A stretch of DNA of 17,341 nt from an uncultured Clostridia bacterium. Lineage in GTDB: Bacteria; Bacillota; Clostridia; Christensenellales; Borkfalkiaceae. Each line of letters opens with the position of its first letter. Position 1 is the first letter of the stretch. The position numbers were made by a program, and so were the translations under genes. The notes under the pieces were generated by a model. The model had not been told where the DNA came from. It did no database searches and was given only the letters and a program-made list of their open reading frames with translations. This document shows positions 1 to 6,023 of this stretch, piece after piece. Where the stretch lies: contig CAMOVY010000008.1 of NCBI GenBank assembly GCA_946627905.1, positions 1 to 17,341 on the forward strand, in the 5' to 3' direction.

Positions 1-423
1 GCCGAAACCCATCACTTAATAAACGCCGACACTATAGACAAAATGAAAAACGGCGTGGTTTTGCTTAACACGTCCCGCGGGGCGCTTATTGACGCGGAAG
101 CGCTGATTAACGGCATAAAATCGGGTAAAATAGGTGCGGCGGGGCTTGACGTGTACGAAGAAGAAGCAGACGTTTTCTTTAACGATTTTTCCGACAAGAT
201 AGTAAAAGACGACGTTTTGACAAGGCTTATTTCCATGCCTAACGTGATAATAACGTCGCATCAGGCTTTTTTAACCAAAGAAGCGCTTGACAATATTGCC
301 GAAACAACCGTAAACAATATTCTGTCTTACTTTGAAAACGACGGGCTTTGCGACAACGAACTGTGCTACCGTTGCGGCAATATAGAACGCTGTAAAAAAG
401 AACGCAAAGAACGGTGCTTTTAA
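1..423 (+). CDS. ldhA: D-lactate dehydrogenase, C-terminal part (5' truncated by window edge)
   Basis: The frame is open from base 1 and encodes 140 residues, the C-terminal part of a D-isomer-specific 2-hydroxyacid dehydrogenase that reduces pyruvate to D-lactate with NADH in the cytoplasm. All three expected catalytic residues are visible: Arg in NTSRGALID (fragment residue 26), Glu in DVYEEEAD, and His in TSHQAF (codon at 259-261). The wording DVYEEEADVFF, followed by SHQAF and AETT, is typical of LdhA rather than of phosphoglycerate dehydrogenase. The protein ends in an odd tail of about 24 residues with five cysteines (spacing C-x4-C-x2-C-x5-C-x7-C) and many Lys/Arg/Glu. Such a tail is not part of the canonical fold. 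The gene is convergent with rpsI and is followed by a terminator. It fits the fermentative metabolism suggested by nifJ. Confidence 0.9.
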   Translation, partial: AETHHLINADTIDKMKNGVVLLNTSRGALIDAEALINGIKSGKIGAAGLDVYEEEADVFFNDFSDKIVKDDVLTRLISMPNVIITSHQAFLTKEALDNIAETTVNNILSYFENDGLCDNELCYRCGNIERCKKERKERCF

Positions 424-438
424 TTATACGAAAAGATT

Positions 439-475
439 AAAAAAGACAACGCGTAATTGCGTTGCCTTTTTTATT
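439..475 (+). terminator. Rho-independent terminator of ldhA (copy 1 of duplicated module)
   Basis: The stem CAACGC/GCGTTG (447-452 with 459-464) is flanked by an A6 run on the left and a T-rich run (467-472 and beyond) on the right, so it can work in both directions. It lies 15 bases after the ldhA stop. It belongs to a 77-bp exact repeat; the other copy is the terminator of rpsI. Confidence 0.75.
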
Positions 476-515
476 TTCCTTTCTCTCGAAATTATCTCTT
501 TGAGAATTGCGGTGC
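439..515. repeat. 77-bp direct repeat, copy 1 (relic of rpsI 3' end and terminator)
   Basis: Bases 439-515 are identical to 658-734, offset by 219. Read on the minus strand, the copy holds the last six sense codons and the stop of rpsI (PQFSKR) plus the preceding Ala codon, the spacer, and the hairpin terminator. Here it is detached from any rpsI reading frame, so it is a duplicate rather than a gene. Confidence 0.9.
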
Positions 516-657
516 TCGTCAGAACCCCGCCTTTTCTTCTGCCGTCTTGTTTTACGCGACGGCAGAAACTTTCTGCGGCGTTCTTCCTCTTCCCCAAAAA
601 TCTTTGCTATGCAAATCTTTTTGGGGATACCCCTTTTTTTTCGTCGCGCACCGCTTA
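516..657. repeat. Hairpin-dense spacer between the two 77-bp repeats
   Basis: This stretch holds nested inverted repeats. The first is TCTGCCGTC/GACGGCAGA (538-546 with 558-566). It overlaps GCAGAAA/TTTCTGC (562-568 with 570-576). Next is a 35-base imperfect hairpin from CCCCAAAAA to TTTTTGGGG (592-626, two mismatched pairs), whose last GGGG can instead pair within GGGG-ATA-CCCC (623-633), followed by T8. I see no credible coding sequence. A structured RNA, a MITE remnant, or a patchwork made by duplication are all possible. Confidence 0.6.
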
Positions 658-694
658 AAAAAAGACAACGCGTAATTGCGTTGCCTTTTTTATT
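658..694 (-). terminator. Rho-independent terminator of rplM-rpsI (copy 2)
   Basis: On the minus strand, after the rpsI stop, the hairpin GGCAACGC-aattac-GCGTTGTC is followed by seven T. It lies 17 bases past the stop. The sequence is the same as the ldhA terminator because it is the second copy of the 77-bp repeat. Confidence 0.8.
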
Positions 695-734
695 TTCCTT
701 TCTCTCGAAATTATCTCTTTGAGAATTGCGGTGC
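658..734. repeat. 77-bp direct repeat, copy 2 (native rpsI end)
   Basis: This copy is identical to 439-515 and overlaps the functional 3' end of rpsI, so it is probably the source. It is also bracketed by a 14-bp inverted repeat (641-654 with 728-741; half-site GCGGTGCGCGACGA). The inner arm lies inside rpsI codons for ARRAP and the outer arm lies beyond the terminator. Confidence 0.9.
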
Positions 735-1124
735 GCGACGAGCCTTCTTTAAACCGTACTTCTTTCTTTCCTTCATGCGTGAGTCTCTCGTTAAGAAGCC
801 CGCTTTCTTTAAAGCCGCCCTTGAATTATCTTCCGCTATAAGCAAAGCGCGGGAAATGCCCTGACGGATTGCGCCTGCCTGACCGGTAAAGCCGCCGCCC
901 ACGACGTTTACTATTACGTCGTACTTTGCGGAAACTTCTAAAAGTTCCAAAGGTTGACGGACGATAAATTTCATCGTGTCAAGTCCGAAATATTCGTCAA
1001 GCGTTTTGCCGTTAACGGTTATAGCGCCGTCGCCCGCGGGTATAAGACGTACCCTTGCGATTGCCTTTTTGCGCCTGCCCGTTCCCCAATATTGTAATTT
1101 CTTTTTAGCGGTTGTTTTAGCCAT
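711..1124 (-). CDS. rpsI: 30S ribosomal protein S9
   Basis: The 137-residue product is full length for bacterial S9. It is a small-subunit protein whose basic C-terminal tail reaches the P-site tRNA. Visible hallmarks are the N-terminal [16 protein letters not shown], the central [22 protein letters not shown], and the terminal [17 protein letters not shown], ending with the conserved Lys-Arg. The start is ATG with an AGGGGTG ribosome-binding site. It follows rplM by 14 bases and is co-transcribed with it, the usual bacterial pair. The last codons fall in a 77-bp sequence duplicated in the downstream intergenic region, but the gene itself is intact. Confidence 0.98.
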   Translation of the reverse strand: MAKTTAKKKLQYWGTGRRKKAIARVRLIPAGDGAITVNGKTLDEYFGLDTMKFIVRQPLELLEVSAKYDVIVNVVGGGFTGQAGAIRQGISRALLIAEDNSRAALKKAGFLTRDSRMKERKKYGLKKARRAPQFSKR

Positions 1125-1138
1125 TTTTATTCACCCCT

Positions 1139-1570
1139 TTAATTTAAGTTAAGCGCTTCGGGTTTCTGCGCCTGCTGATTATGTTCGGCACCCTTGTATA
1201 CTTTGAGTTTCTTAATCATCTGTCTGCCGAGACTGTTTTTCGGAAGCATACCTTTTACCGCTTCGTACACCGCCAAATCCGACTTTGTCGCCATTAACGT
1301 TTTGTACTGAATTTCTTTAAGACCGCCGATGTGCCCCGTATGATATCTGTAATATTTCTTTTCGAGTTTCTTGCCCGTCAATATAACCTTGTCGGTGTTG
1401 ACGATTATAACGAAGTCCCCCGTGTCAACGTTGGGCGTGAAAATGGGTTTGTTCTTGCCGCGAAGAATAGCCGCTACTTTAGACGCTAAGCGCCCGAGCG
1501 CCATACCACTGGCGTCGACAACGTACCACTTTCTGACCACGTCGCTTGCGTGAGCCATATAAGTTTTCAT
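1139..1570 (-). CDS. rplM: 50S ribosomal protein L13
   Basis: The 143-residue product matches the usual length of L13, an early-assembling 23S rRNA-binding protein. Recognisable blocks are [27 protein letters not shown], the segment with the [11 protein letters not shown] motif, [16 protein letters not shown], and the C-terminal [31 protein letters not shown]. The start is ATG behind AAGGAG eight bases upstream. It is the first gene of a two-gene operon with rpsI, with its own promoter and a leader of about 109 bases. In many Firmicutes rplM follows truA directly. Here a DUF975 gene, a terminator and a palindromic repeat intervene, so the unit is transcriptionally separate. Confidence 0.98.
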   Translation of the reverse strand: MKTYMAHASDVVRKWYVVDASGMALGRLASKVAAILRGKNKPIFTPNVDTGDFVIIVNTDKVILTGKKLEKKYYRYHTGHIGGLKEIQYKTLMATKSDLAVYEAVKGMLPKNSLGRQMIKKLKVYKGAEHNQQAQKPEALNLN

Positions 1571-1679
1571 AGTGATTTTCTCCTTAAATTTTAACCGTTT
1601 ATAATCTCGCTTTTAAAGCCGTTTTACACGAAATCGCGGCGCAGAAGGGCTGGTTCTGCAAAGCCTTAAATCAAAACGC
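1571..1679 (-). promoter_or_regulatory. rplM leader, candidate L13 autoregulatory leader RNA
   Basis: The predicted transcript start near 1679 leaves about 109 untranslated bases before rplM. They include a strong hairpin, GCAGAA with TTCTGC (1641-1646 and 1654-1659) and a 7-base loop. Firmicutes rplM-rpsI operons often carry an L13 leader that gives feedback control. The position and length fit, but I did not match the full consensus fold, so the assignment is tentative. Confidence 0.4.
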
Positions 1680-1685
1680 TTATTT

Positions 1686-1715
1686 ATATTAAATGATTTA
1701 CCCTTTAAAAGTCAA
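1686..1715 (-). promoter_or_regulatory. Promoter of rplM-rpsI
   Basis: On the minus strand the -35 box TTGACT (1710-1715) and the -10 box TAATAT (1686-1691) are separated by 18 bases, placing the transcript start near 1679. The surroundings are AT-rich. Confidence 0.65.
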
Positions 1716-1814
1716 GTATTTTTAACGCTTTTTATTAAATTTTCGCGCTATTTTGCGACTTTTTGGCGCGAAATACAATATATAGTGTGCGTAATTTTAT
1801 TCGCCACAAGCATA

Positions 1815-1899
1815 TTGTCATTGCGAAGGAGCGACGGCGACTGCGGCAATCCCTTTAAGCGTAATTTGCGGGATTGCTTCGCTATGCTCGCAATGACAA
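1815..1899. repeat. Palindromic MITE/REP-like repeat
   Basis: This is an 85-bp near-palindrome. The outer arms TTGTCATTGCGA (1815-1826) and TCGCAATGACAA (1888-1899) are perfect complements, and so are inner arms GCAATCCC (1846-1853) and GGGATTGC (1870-1877). The arms resemble the widespread CATTGCGA...GGCAATCC type of intergenic repeat seen in many bacterial genomes. It has no coding capacity of its own. It sits between the DUF975 terminator and the rplM promoter. Confidence 0.8.
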
Positions 1900-1903
1900 A
1901 TAA

Positions 1904-1942
1904 TAAAAACCGCGCCCGGCGGCAAAGTTTGCCGTCGGGCGC
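1904..1942 (-). terminator. Rho-independent terminator of the ecf-truA-DUF975 operon
   Basis: A 14-bp stem (1912-1925 with 1929-1942, one G-T wobble, GC-rich GCGCCCG ends) is followed on the minus strand by GGTTTTTATTATT. It lies 22 bases past the DUF975 stop and closes the operon. Confidence 0.85.
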
Positions 1943-1964
1943 TAATTTGCTTTTTATTCGTGTT

Positions 1965-2552
1965 TTATGCGTTCTGATTTTTAAGTTCTTCGTAAAACTC
2001 CGCACGCGCCTGCATATGATAAGGCTGAACGAACAGTATGCCTATACCGAAACAAAGCGCGCCTACTATGTACCAGCCGATAAAACTTAAGTCCAAAAGA
2101 AACAGTTTCATTTTATAACCGTTCATCATTTCCCTGCTATTGTCGAGACAAACTTTCCAGTCCTTGTTTTCCGCGTCCTGCTGAATAAACGCACTCATAG
2201 AGTAAGAATAGTATTTAATAATTCCGGGGATAACAAAAAGCAACGCCCAAAGGAAAATAAAAATGCTCTTCAAAAGCCCTAATATTAGCGCTTGCCCCGC
2301 GTTTTCTTTAAACCCATCGAACAGAGAAACGATATTCATTTCTTTGCCCCTTGCATTGTTTACCAAAACCCTGCAAAGCCCGTATTCCATAAGCCCGGAA
2401 AGCAAAATCCCGCCGATAACGATATTATTCGCCACGCCGAGAATTGCGTCGTATATCAATACGACAACCAAGGTCATAAGCCATAAGTCCTGAAAAATGC
2501 CGCCGCCGAGACGCTGTCTCGCTTTAGCGCGTAATTCTTTGTTTTCCGACAT
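1965..2552 (-). CDS. DUF975 family integral membrane protein
   Basis: The 195-residue protein begins MSENKELRAKARQRL. I prefer this ATG (2552) to an upstream one that would lie inside truA, because AAAAAGGAG precedes it at good spacing. It carries DUF975 hallmarks: an N-terminal basic stretch (Arg/Lys, residues 5-14), a first hydrophobic segment at about 23-45, a second at about 88-110 ending in FVIPGIIKYYSYSMS, the DWKVCLDNSREMMNGYK block (131-147), LFLLDLSFIGW (150-160), and a last segment ending in GIGILFVQPY with a following QARAEFYEEL. It has roughly four or five membrane segments and no signal peptide. Its function is unknown; the family is common in Firmicutes. It is the last gene of the ecf-truA operon, 35 bases after truA. 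Confidence 0.85.
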   Translation of the reverse strand: MSENKELRAKARQRLGGGIFQDLWLMTLVVVLIYDAILGVANNIVIGGILLSGLMEYGLCRVLVNNARGKEMNIVSLFDGFKENAGQALILGLLKSIFIFLWALLFVIPGIIKYYSYSMSAFIQQDAENKDWKVCLDNSREMMNGYKMKLFLLDLSFIGWYIVGALCFGIGILFVQPYHMQARAEFYEELKNQNA

Positions 2553-2587
2553 AATAAAAACTCCTTTTTTGTTTTTTCTTGATTTTT

Positions 2588-3325
2588 TTAATATTCCACT
2601 TTTAGTAAACATAACCCTTTTGCGGAAAGGGTTTCGCCAAGCAGGGTTCTGTCCCCCGTGTTAAGCGCCTTTAATATATCTCTTTCCGTTATTTCGCCCT
2701 TGCCCGCCTTTACAATCGCGCCCGCGATAATCCGCACCATATTGTATAAAAATCCGTTGCCGCAGACGCTTATCTTTATATCTTCGCCCGATTTGTCGAC
2801 GGAAATGCCGTAGATTGTGCGGACGGTGGTTTTTACGCTGCTGCCCGTTGCCGAAAAGGCTTTAAAATCGTGTTCGCCTTCTAAAATCTTCGCCGCCGAA
2901 CGCATTTTTTCTATACTTAAATTGCCGTAAACCCTGACTGAATATCTTTCTTTTAAAGGCTGTTCTACGTCCGAAATATAAAGCGAATATTCGTACGTTT
3001 TTCTTTTTGCCGTTCTGTTTGCGTTGAACTTGTCCGACACTTTTTCGCTCGACATGGCTTTTACCGCGGCGGGCAAAACCGTGTTTAACGCTTTATAGAA
3101 CTTTTCGGGCGGGATATTCGCGCTCGTGTCGAAATGCGCGACCTGCCCTTTGGCGTGCACGCCCGCGTCCGTTCTGCCGCTGCCTATAACCGAAACTCTT
3201 TCGCCCGTCAAAGCGAAAATCGCTTCTTCGATTGTTCCCTGAACGGAAACGCCGTTTTTCTGTTTCTGCCACCCGCAAAAAGAAGTGCCGTCGTAAGAAA
3301 GGGTGAGTTTTATCCGCATACTCAT
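2588..3325 (-). CDS. truA: tRNA pseudouridine(38-40) synthase TruA
   Basis: The 245-residue enzyme has the normal length for TruA, which isomerises uridines 38, 39 and 40 in the tRNA anticodon arm. The catalytic motif GRTDAGVHA is at residues 50-58 (catalytic Asp53). The N-terminal KLTLSYDGTSFCGWQ and VQGTIEEAI, the middle FNANRTAKRKTYEYSL, and the C-terminal GNGFLYNMVRIIAGAIV are family signatures. The start ATG at 3325 overlaps the ecfT TGA by four bases (ATGA), which supports it over a second Met two codons later. GGGGGCG, four bases upstream, is the only ribosome-binding-like sequence. Co-transcription with the ECF module is the conserved Firmicutes arrangement. Confidence 0.97.
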   Translation of the reverse strand: MSMRIKLTLSYDGTSFCGWQKQKNGVSVQGTIEEAIFALTGERVSVIGSGRTDAGVHAKGQVAHFDTSANIPPEKFYKALNTVLPAAVKAMSSEKVSDKFNANRTAKRKTYEYSLYISDVEQPLKERYSVRVYGNLSIEKMRSAAKILEGEHDFKAFSATGSSVKTTVRTIYGISVDKSGEDIKISVCGNGFLYNMVRIIAGAIVKAGKGEITERDILKALNTGDRTLLGETLSAKGLCLLKVEY

Positions 3326-4152
3326 AACGCCCCCGCTATCTCAGCAAGAGAGTTAAGCGCGTAAAAGCCGTTTAAATACACTATTCCGACTATAAGCCCC
3401 GCTACAACCAAAACGCCTATTAAATCGCGGAACGTAAACCGCAGTTTCTTATATCTGGTGCGCGTTTTACTGCCCGCGTAGCACCTGCTGTCCATCGCGT
3501 CCGCAAGTTCGTCCGCACGGCGGAAAGAACTGATAAGCAAAGGTATAAGCACGGGAATAAGCGCTTTTGCGCGTTTAAAAATATTTCCGCTTTCAAAGTC
3601 CGCGCCGCGGGCTTTCTGCGCTTTTATAATTCTATCGGTTTCGTCGATTAAAGTCGGAATAAACCGCAAGGCGATACTCATTATAAGCGCAAACTCGTGC
3701 ACGGGAAATTTTATCCATTTTAAGGGGCACAAAAGCCCTTCTATGCCGTCGGCAAGTTCTACGGGACTTGTCGTTAAAGTGAGTAGCGACGCGCCGAGAA
3801 CGATAAGCATAATGCGCGCTATAATAAAGCCCGCGTTTAACAGCCCCACGTCGGTAATAACCCAGAAAACCACCGTTCCTTTTTTGTTGAAAAAAAGTTG
3901 CAATATAGCCGAAAACACGACGAAAAAGATTATCGTTCTTACGCTTTTTAGCACCCTTAAAAAGGGTACTTTTGAAACGACGGTTGCAAGTATTACGAAT
4001 AAAAGACAGGCGGCAAACCCCAAAAAATGAAAAGCGGAAACCAAAAACACCGCCACCATATAGGCTATGGCGATAAGGATTTTCGCCCGTGCGTCCATTT
4101 TATGCACGAAGGAGTTTGAGGGAAAATAACTGCCGAAAGAAACGTCTCTCAT
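3322..4152 (-). CDS. ecfT: ECF transporter transmembrane subunit EcfT
   Basis: The 276-residue membrane protein is the scaffold that links the two ECF ATPases to interchangeable substrate-binding S-components, which take up vitamins and trace metals. Hydrophobic segments are at about residues 26-60, 72-92, 105-128 and 150-170, with a C-terminal one near 245-268. The two coupling-helix motifs expected for EcfT are present as KARGADF and DSRCYAG; the second has Ser before the Arg where Ala is commoner. LTTSPVELADGIEGLL and ALRFIPTLIDETDRIIKAQ are also family-typical. ATGA overlaps join it to ecfA2 upstream and truA downstream. No S-component is encoded nearby, so this is a group II (shared) energizing module. 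Confidence 0.95.
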   Translation of the reverse strand: MRDVSFGSYFPSNSFVHKMDARAKILIAIAYMVAVFLVSAFHFLGFAACLLFVILATVVSKVPFLRVLKSVRTIIFFVVFSAILQLFFNKKGTVVFWVITDVGLLNAGFIIARIMLIVLGASLLTLTTSPVELADGIEGLLCPLKWIKFPVHEFALIMSIALRFIPTLIDETDRIIKAQKARGADFESGNIFKRAKALIPVLIPLLISSFRRADELADAMDSRCYAGSKTRTRYKKLRFTFRDLIGVLVVAGLIVGIVYLNGFYALNSLAEIAGAL

Positions 4153-5027
4153 CTTATTTTTCCCCCGTTTTTAAGCGCAACGATAAGTTTTTCGGTAAAA
4201 TCCTCCACCGTAAAATCGCTGTCCGTTATTATGCCTTTGCTTTTAAGTTTTTCGGTCAAAGCCGCGGTTAAGGGCAAGTCCAGCCCGCTTTTTTCTATAA
4301 TATTTTTGTCCGAAAAAATCTCTTTCGGCGTGCCCGTCGCTATTATTTTCCCGCCCGAAAATACCGCCGCGCGGGTACAGTATTCGGCGACTAAATTCAT
4401 ATCGTGCGATACGATTATTATCGTTTTTACGTAATCTTTATGAAGCCTTAAAAGCAGTTCCAGAAATTCCCGCTTCCCCTTGGGGTCAAGCCCCGCGGCG
4501 GGTTCGTCCAAAACCAGAATTTCGGGTTTTGCGACAATTACGCCCGCTATCGCGACGCGGCGCTTCTGCCCGCCGGATAAATCGAACGGCGATTTGTCCT
4601 TTACTTCGTTATAGTCAAGCCCCACCGTACTAAGCGCTTCTTTAACGCGGGCGGCGATTTCTTCCGCCGAAATGTCTTTGGCAAAATTTTTAAGGGCGAA
4701 AGCCACGTCTTCAAATACCGTTTCCGCAAAAAGTTGGTGTTCGGGGTACTGAAACATCATACCCACTTTTGCGCGGAGCGACTTATAATCGCACTTTTTG
4801 TCGGTTAAATCGTAATCGCCGACTTTAAGCGCGCCGCCGCCCTTTTGCACCTTTATAAGCCCGTTTATATGTTGCACGAAAGTGGATTTGCCGCTGCCCG
4901 TTTTGCCTATTATCCCGAAAATTTCGCCTTCTTTTATCTCTACGTTTACGTTATCGAGCGCGCGGAAAGAAAGCCCCTTTGTTTTCGGGCTGTAAGTAAA
5001 GTTAAGATTTTTCGCTACAACTTTCAT
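4149..5027 (-). CDS. ecfA2: ECF transporter ATPase EcfA2
   Basis: This 292-residue ABC ATPase is one of the pair that drives ECF vitamin/metal uptake at the inner face of the membrane. Its motifs are Walker A GKTGSGKST (41-49), Q-loop MFQYPEHQLF (91-100), signature LSGGQKRR (150-157), Walker B ILVLDEP (170-176) followed by AAGLDP, and switch His208 in VSHDM. The DEPAAGLDP form marks EcfA2 rather than EcfA1. The C-terminal stretch after about residue 235 is the ECF-specific extension, including KSGLDLPLTAALTEKLK. The gene overlaps ecfA1 and ecfT by four bases each, implying translational coupling and balanced subunit amounts. Confidence 0.95.
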   Translation of the reverse strand: MKVVAKNLNFTYSPKTKGLSFRALDNVNVEIKEGEIFGIIGKTGSGKSTFVQHINGLIKVQKGGGALKVGDYDLTDKKCDYKSLRAKVGMMFQYPEHQLFAETVFEDVAFALKNFAKDISAEEIAARVKEALSTVGLDYNEVKDKSPFDLSGGQKRRVAIAGVIVAKPEILVLDEPAAGLDPKGKREFLELLLRLHKDYVKTIIIVSHDMNLVAEYCTRAAVFSGGKIIATGTPKEIFSDKNIIEKSGLDLPLTAALTEKLKSKGIITDSDFTVEDFTEKLIVALKNGGKIR

Positions 5028-5833
5028 AACGCCCCCAAAAGTTCTTCTTCCGTAATAACGTTTTCGGGAATTTTTGCGCCTTGCGCGCGCAGTTTGTCCG
5101 CAATTATTCCCGCAAGCGGCTGTTCGAGCCCCAACGCGTCAAGCGCGGCTTTTTGCGAAAACACCTGTTTCGGCGTGCCCGAAAGCGCCACCAAGCCCCT
5201 GTCTAAAACCAGCACCTTGTCGGCTTTAACCGCTTCGTCCATATAATGGGTTATGGCGATAACCGAAACCCCGCTTTTACGCAGGTTGTCGATAACCGCC
5301 GCTATTTCTTTCCGCCCCTGCGGGTCAAGCATCGCCGTCGACTCGTCAAGCACTAAAACCTGCGGCTTTAACGCAAGCACGCCCGCTATCGCAATCCGTT
5401 GCTTCTGCCCGCCCGAAAGCCTTTCGGGCGTTGCCTTACGGAAATCTTCCATACCGACCGCATGAAGAGCGAAATCTATTCTTTTTCCTATCTCTTCGCG
5501 CGCCACTCCTAAATTTTCAGGTCCGAACGCGATATCGTCTTCTACAATAGACGCGATAAGTTGGTTATCGGGGTTCTGAAAAACCATACCGACGCGCTTT
5601 CTTATCTCGAACACAGCGTTTTTGTCGTTTGACGAAAAGCCGTCCACGACGACTTCGCCGCCCGTGGGCTTTAAAAGTCCGTTCAGGAGTTTAGCCAGCG
5701 TGGATTTTCCGCTGCCGTTATGCCCGACGATTGCTAAAAATTCGCCCTTTTCCACGGAAAAAGAAACGCCTTTAAGCGCCTTTTCTTTTTGCCCGTAAGA
5801 AAAAGATACGTTTTTTACTTCTAAAATCGGCAT
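5024..5833 (-). CDS. ecfA1: ECF transporter ATPase EcfA1
   Basis: The 269-residue ABC ATPase pairs with EcfA2. I take the ATG at 5833 (MPILEVKNVSFSYG), not one 13 codons upstream, because the protein then starts like its family and the upstream stretch overlaps the predicted promoter. Motifs are Walker A GHNGSGKST (37-45), Q-loop VFQNPDNQLI, signature LSGGQKQR (139-146), Walker B VLVLDES (159-165) with TAMLDP, and the switch His in ITHYMDEA. The DES-TAMLDP form is characteristic of EcfA1. The C-terminal LGLEQPLAGIIADKLR corresponds to the ECF dimer-contact region. It is the first gene of the operon, 23-30 bases from its predicted transcript start. Confidence 0.95.
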   Translation of the reverse strand: MPILEVKNVSFSYGQKEKALKGVSFSVEKGEFLAIVGHNGSGKSTLAKLLNGLLKPTGGEVVVDGFSSNDKNAVFEIRKRVGMVFQNPDNQLIASIVEDDIAFGPENLGVAREEIGKRIDFALHAVGMEDFRKATPERLSGGQKQRIAIAGVLALKPQVLVLDESTAMLDPQGRKEIAAVIDNLRKSGVSVIAITHYMDEAVKADKVLVLDRGLVALSGTPKQVFSQKAALDALGLEQPLAGIIADKLRAQGAKIPENVITEEELLGAL

Positions 5834-5862
5834 ATTACGCCCCCGTTTAAGACTTTGCAGAT

Positions 5863-5891
5863 ATTTTACCACTTTTCCGTTTTTTTTACAA
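5863..5891 (-). promoter_or_regulatory. Promoter of the ecfA1 operon
   Basis: On the minus strand the -35 box TTGTAA (5886-5891) and the -10 box TAAAAT (5863-5868) are 17 bases apart, upstream of ecfA1. It is divergent from the nifJ promoter. Confidence 0.6.
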
Positions 5892-5923
5892 GCGTATTAA
5901 AGCATACAAAAATAAACGGGCGA

Positions 5924-5945
5924 TTTGTTTACTATTTGTTGACTA
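5924..5945 (+). promoter_or_regulatory. Tandem 11-bp repeat at the nifJ promoter
   Basis: TTTGTTTACTA (5924-5934) is followed directly by TTTGTTGACTA (5935-5945), ten of eleven bases identical. The second copy contains the nifJ -35 box. This layout suits a regulator binding two adjacent half-sites on one DNA face, but no regulator is identified. Confidence 0.4.
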
Positions 5946-5967
5946 TTCGCAATTATCGTTGTATAAT
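5939..5967 (+). promoter_or_regulatory. Promoter of nifJ
   Basis: The -35 box TTGACT (5939-5944) and the -10 box TATAAT (5962-5967) have an ideal 17-base spacer. The transcript would start near 5974, giving a leader of about 50 bases that ends in AAGGAG, ten bases before the nifJ ATG. This looks like a strong housekeeping promoter. Confidence 0.85.
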
Positions 5968-6023
5968 TATGGTTGTTGTTAATATAAAATTACAATAATT
6001 TATATATAAGGAGTTTTATCGCA

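Noticed and set aside
439..734. CRISPR-like array from the repeated 77-bp units
   Set aside because: There are only two copies with a 142-base hairpin-rich spacer and no cas genes, and the repeat is explained by the rpsI end.
457..864. Two plus-strand frames (457-675, 676-864) whose products begin with the same 21 residues
   Set aside because: The shared start is only the translation of the 77-bp DNA repeat. One frame is antisense to rpsI, and neither has a ribosome-binding site.
1748..2090. Frames on both strands across the palindromic repeat and DUF975 end
   Set aside because: They read through a palindrome and a terminator, overlap DUF975 antisense, and show no protein-like composition.
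2553..2612. Longer 5' version of the DUF975 gene starting at 2612
   Set aside because: The extension overlaps truA and adds an odd basic stretch, while the internal ATG at 2552 has AAAAAGGAG at proper spacing.
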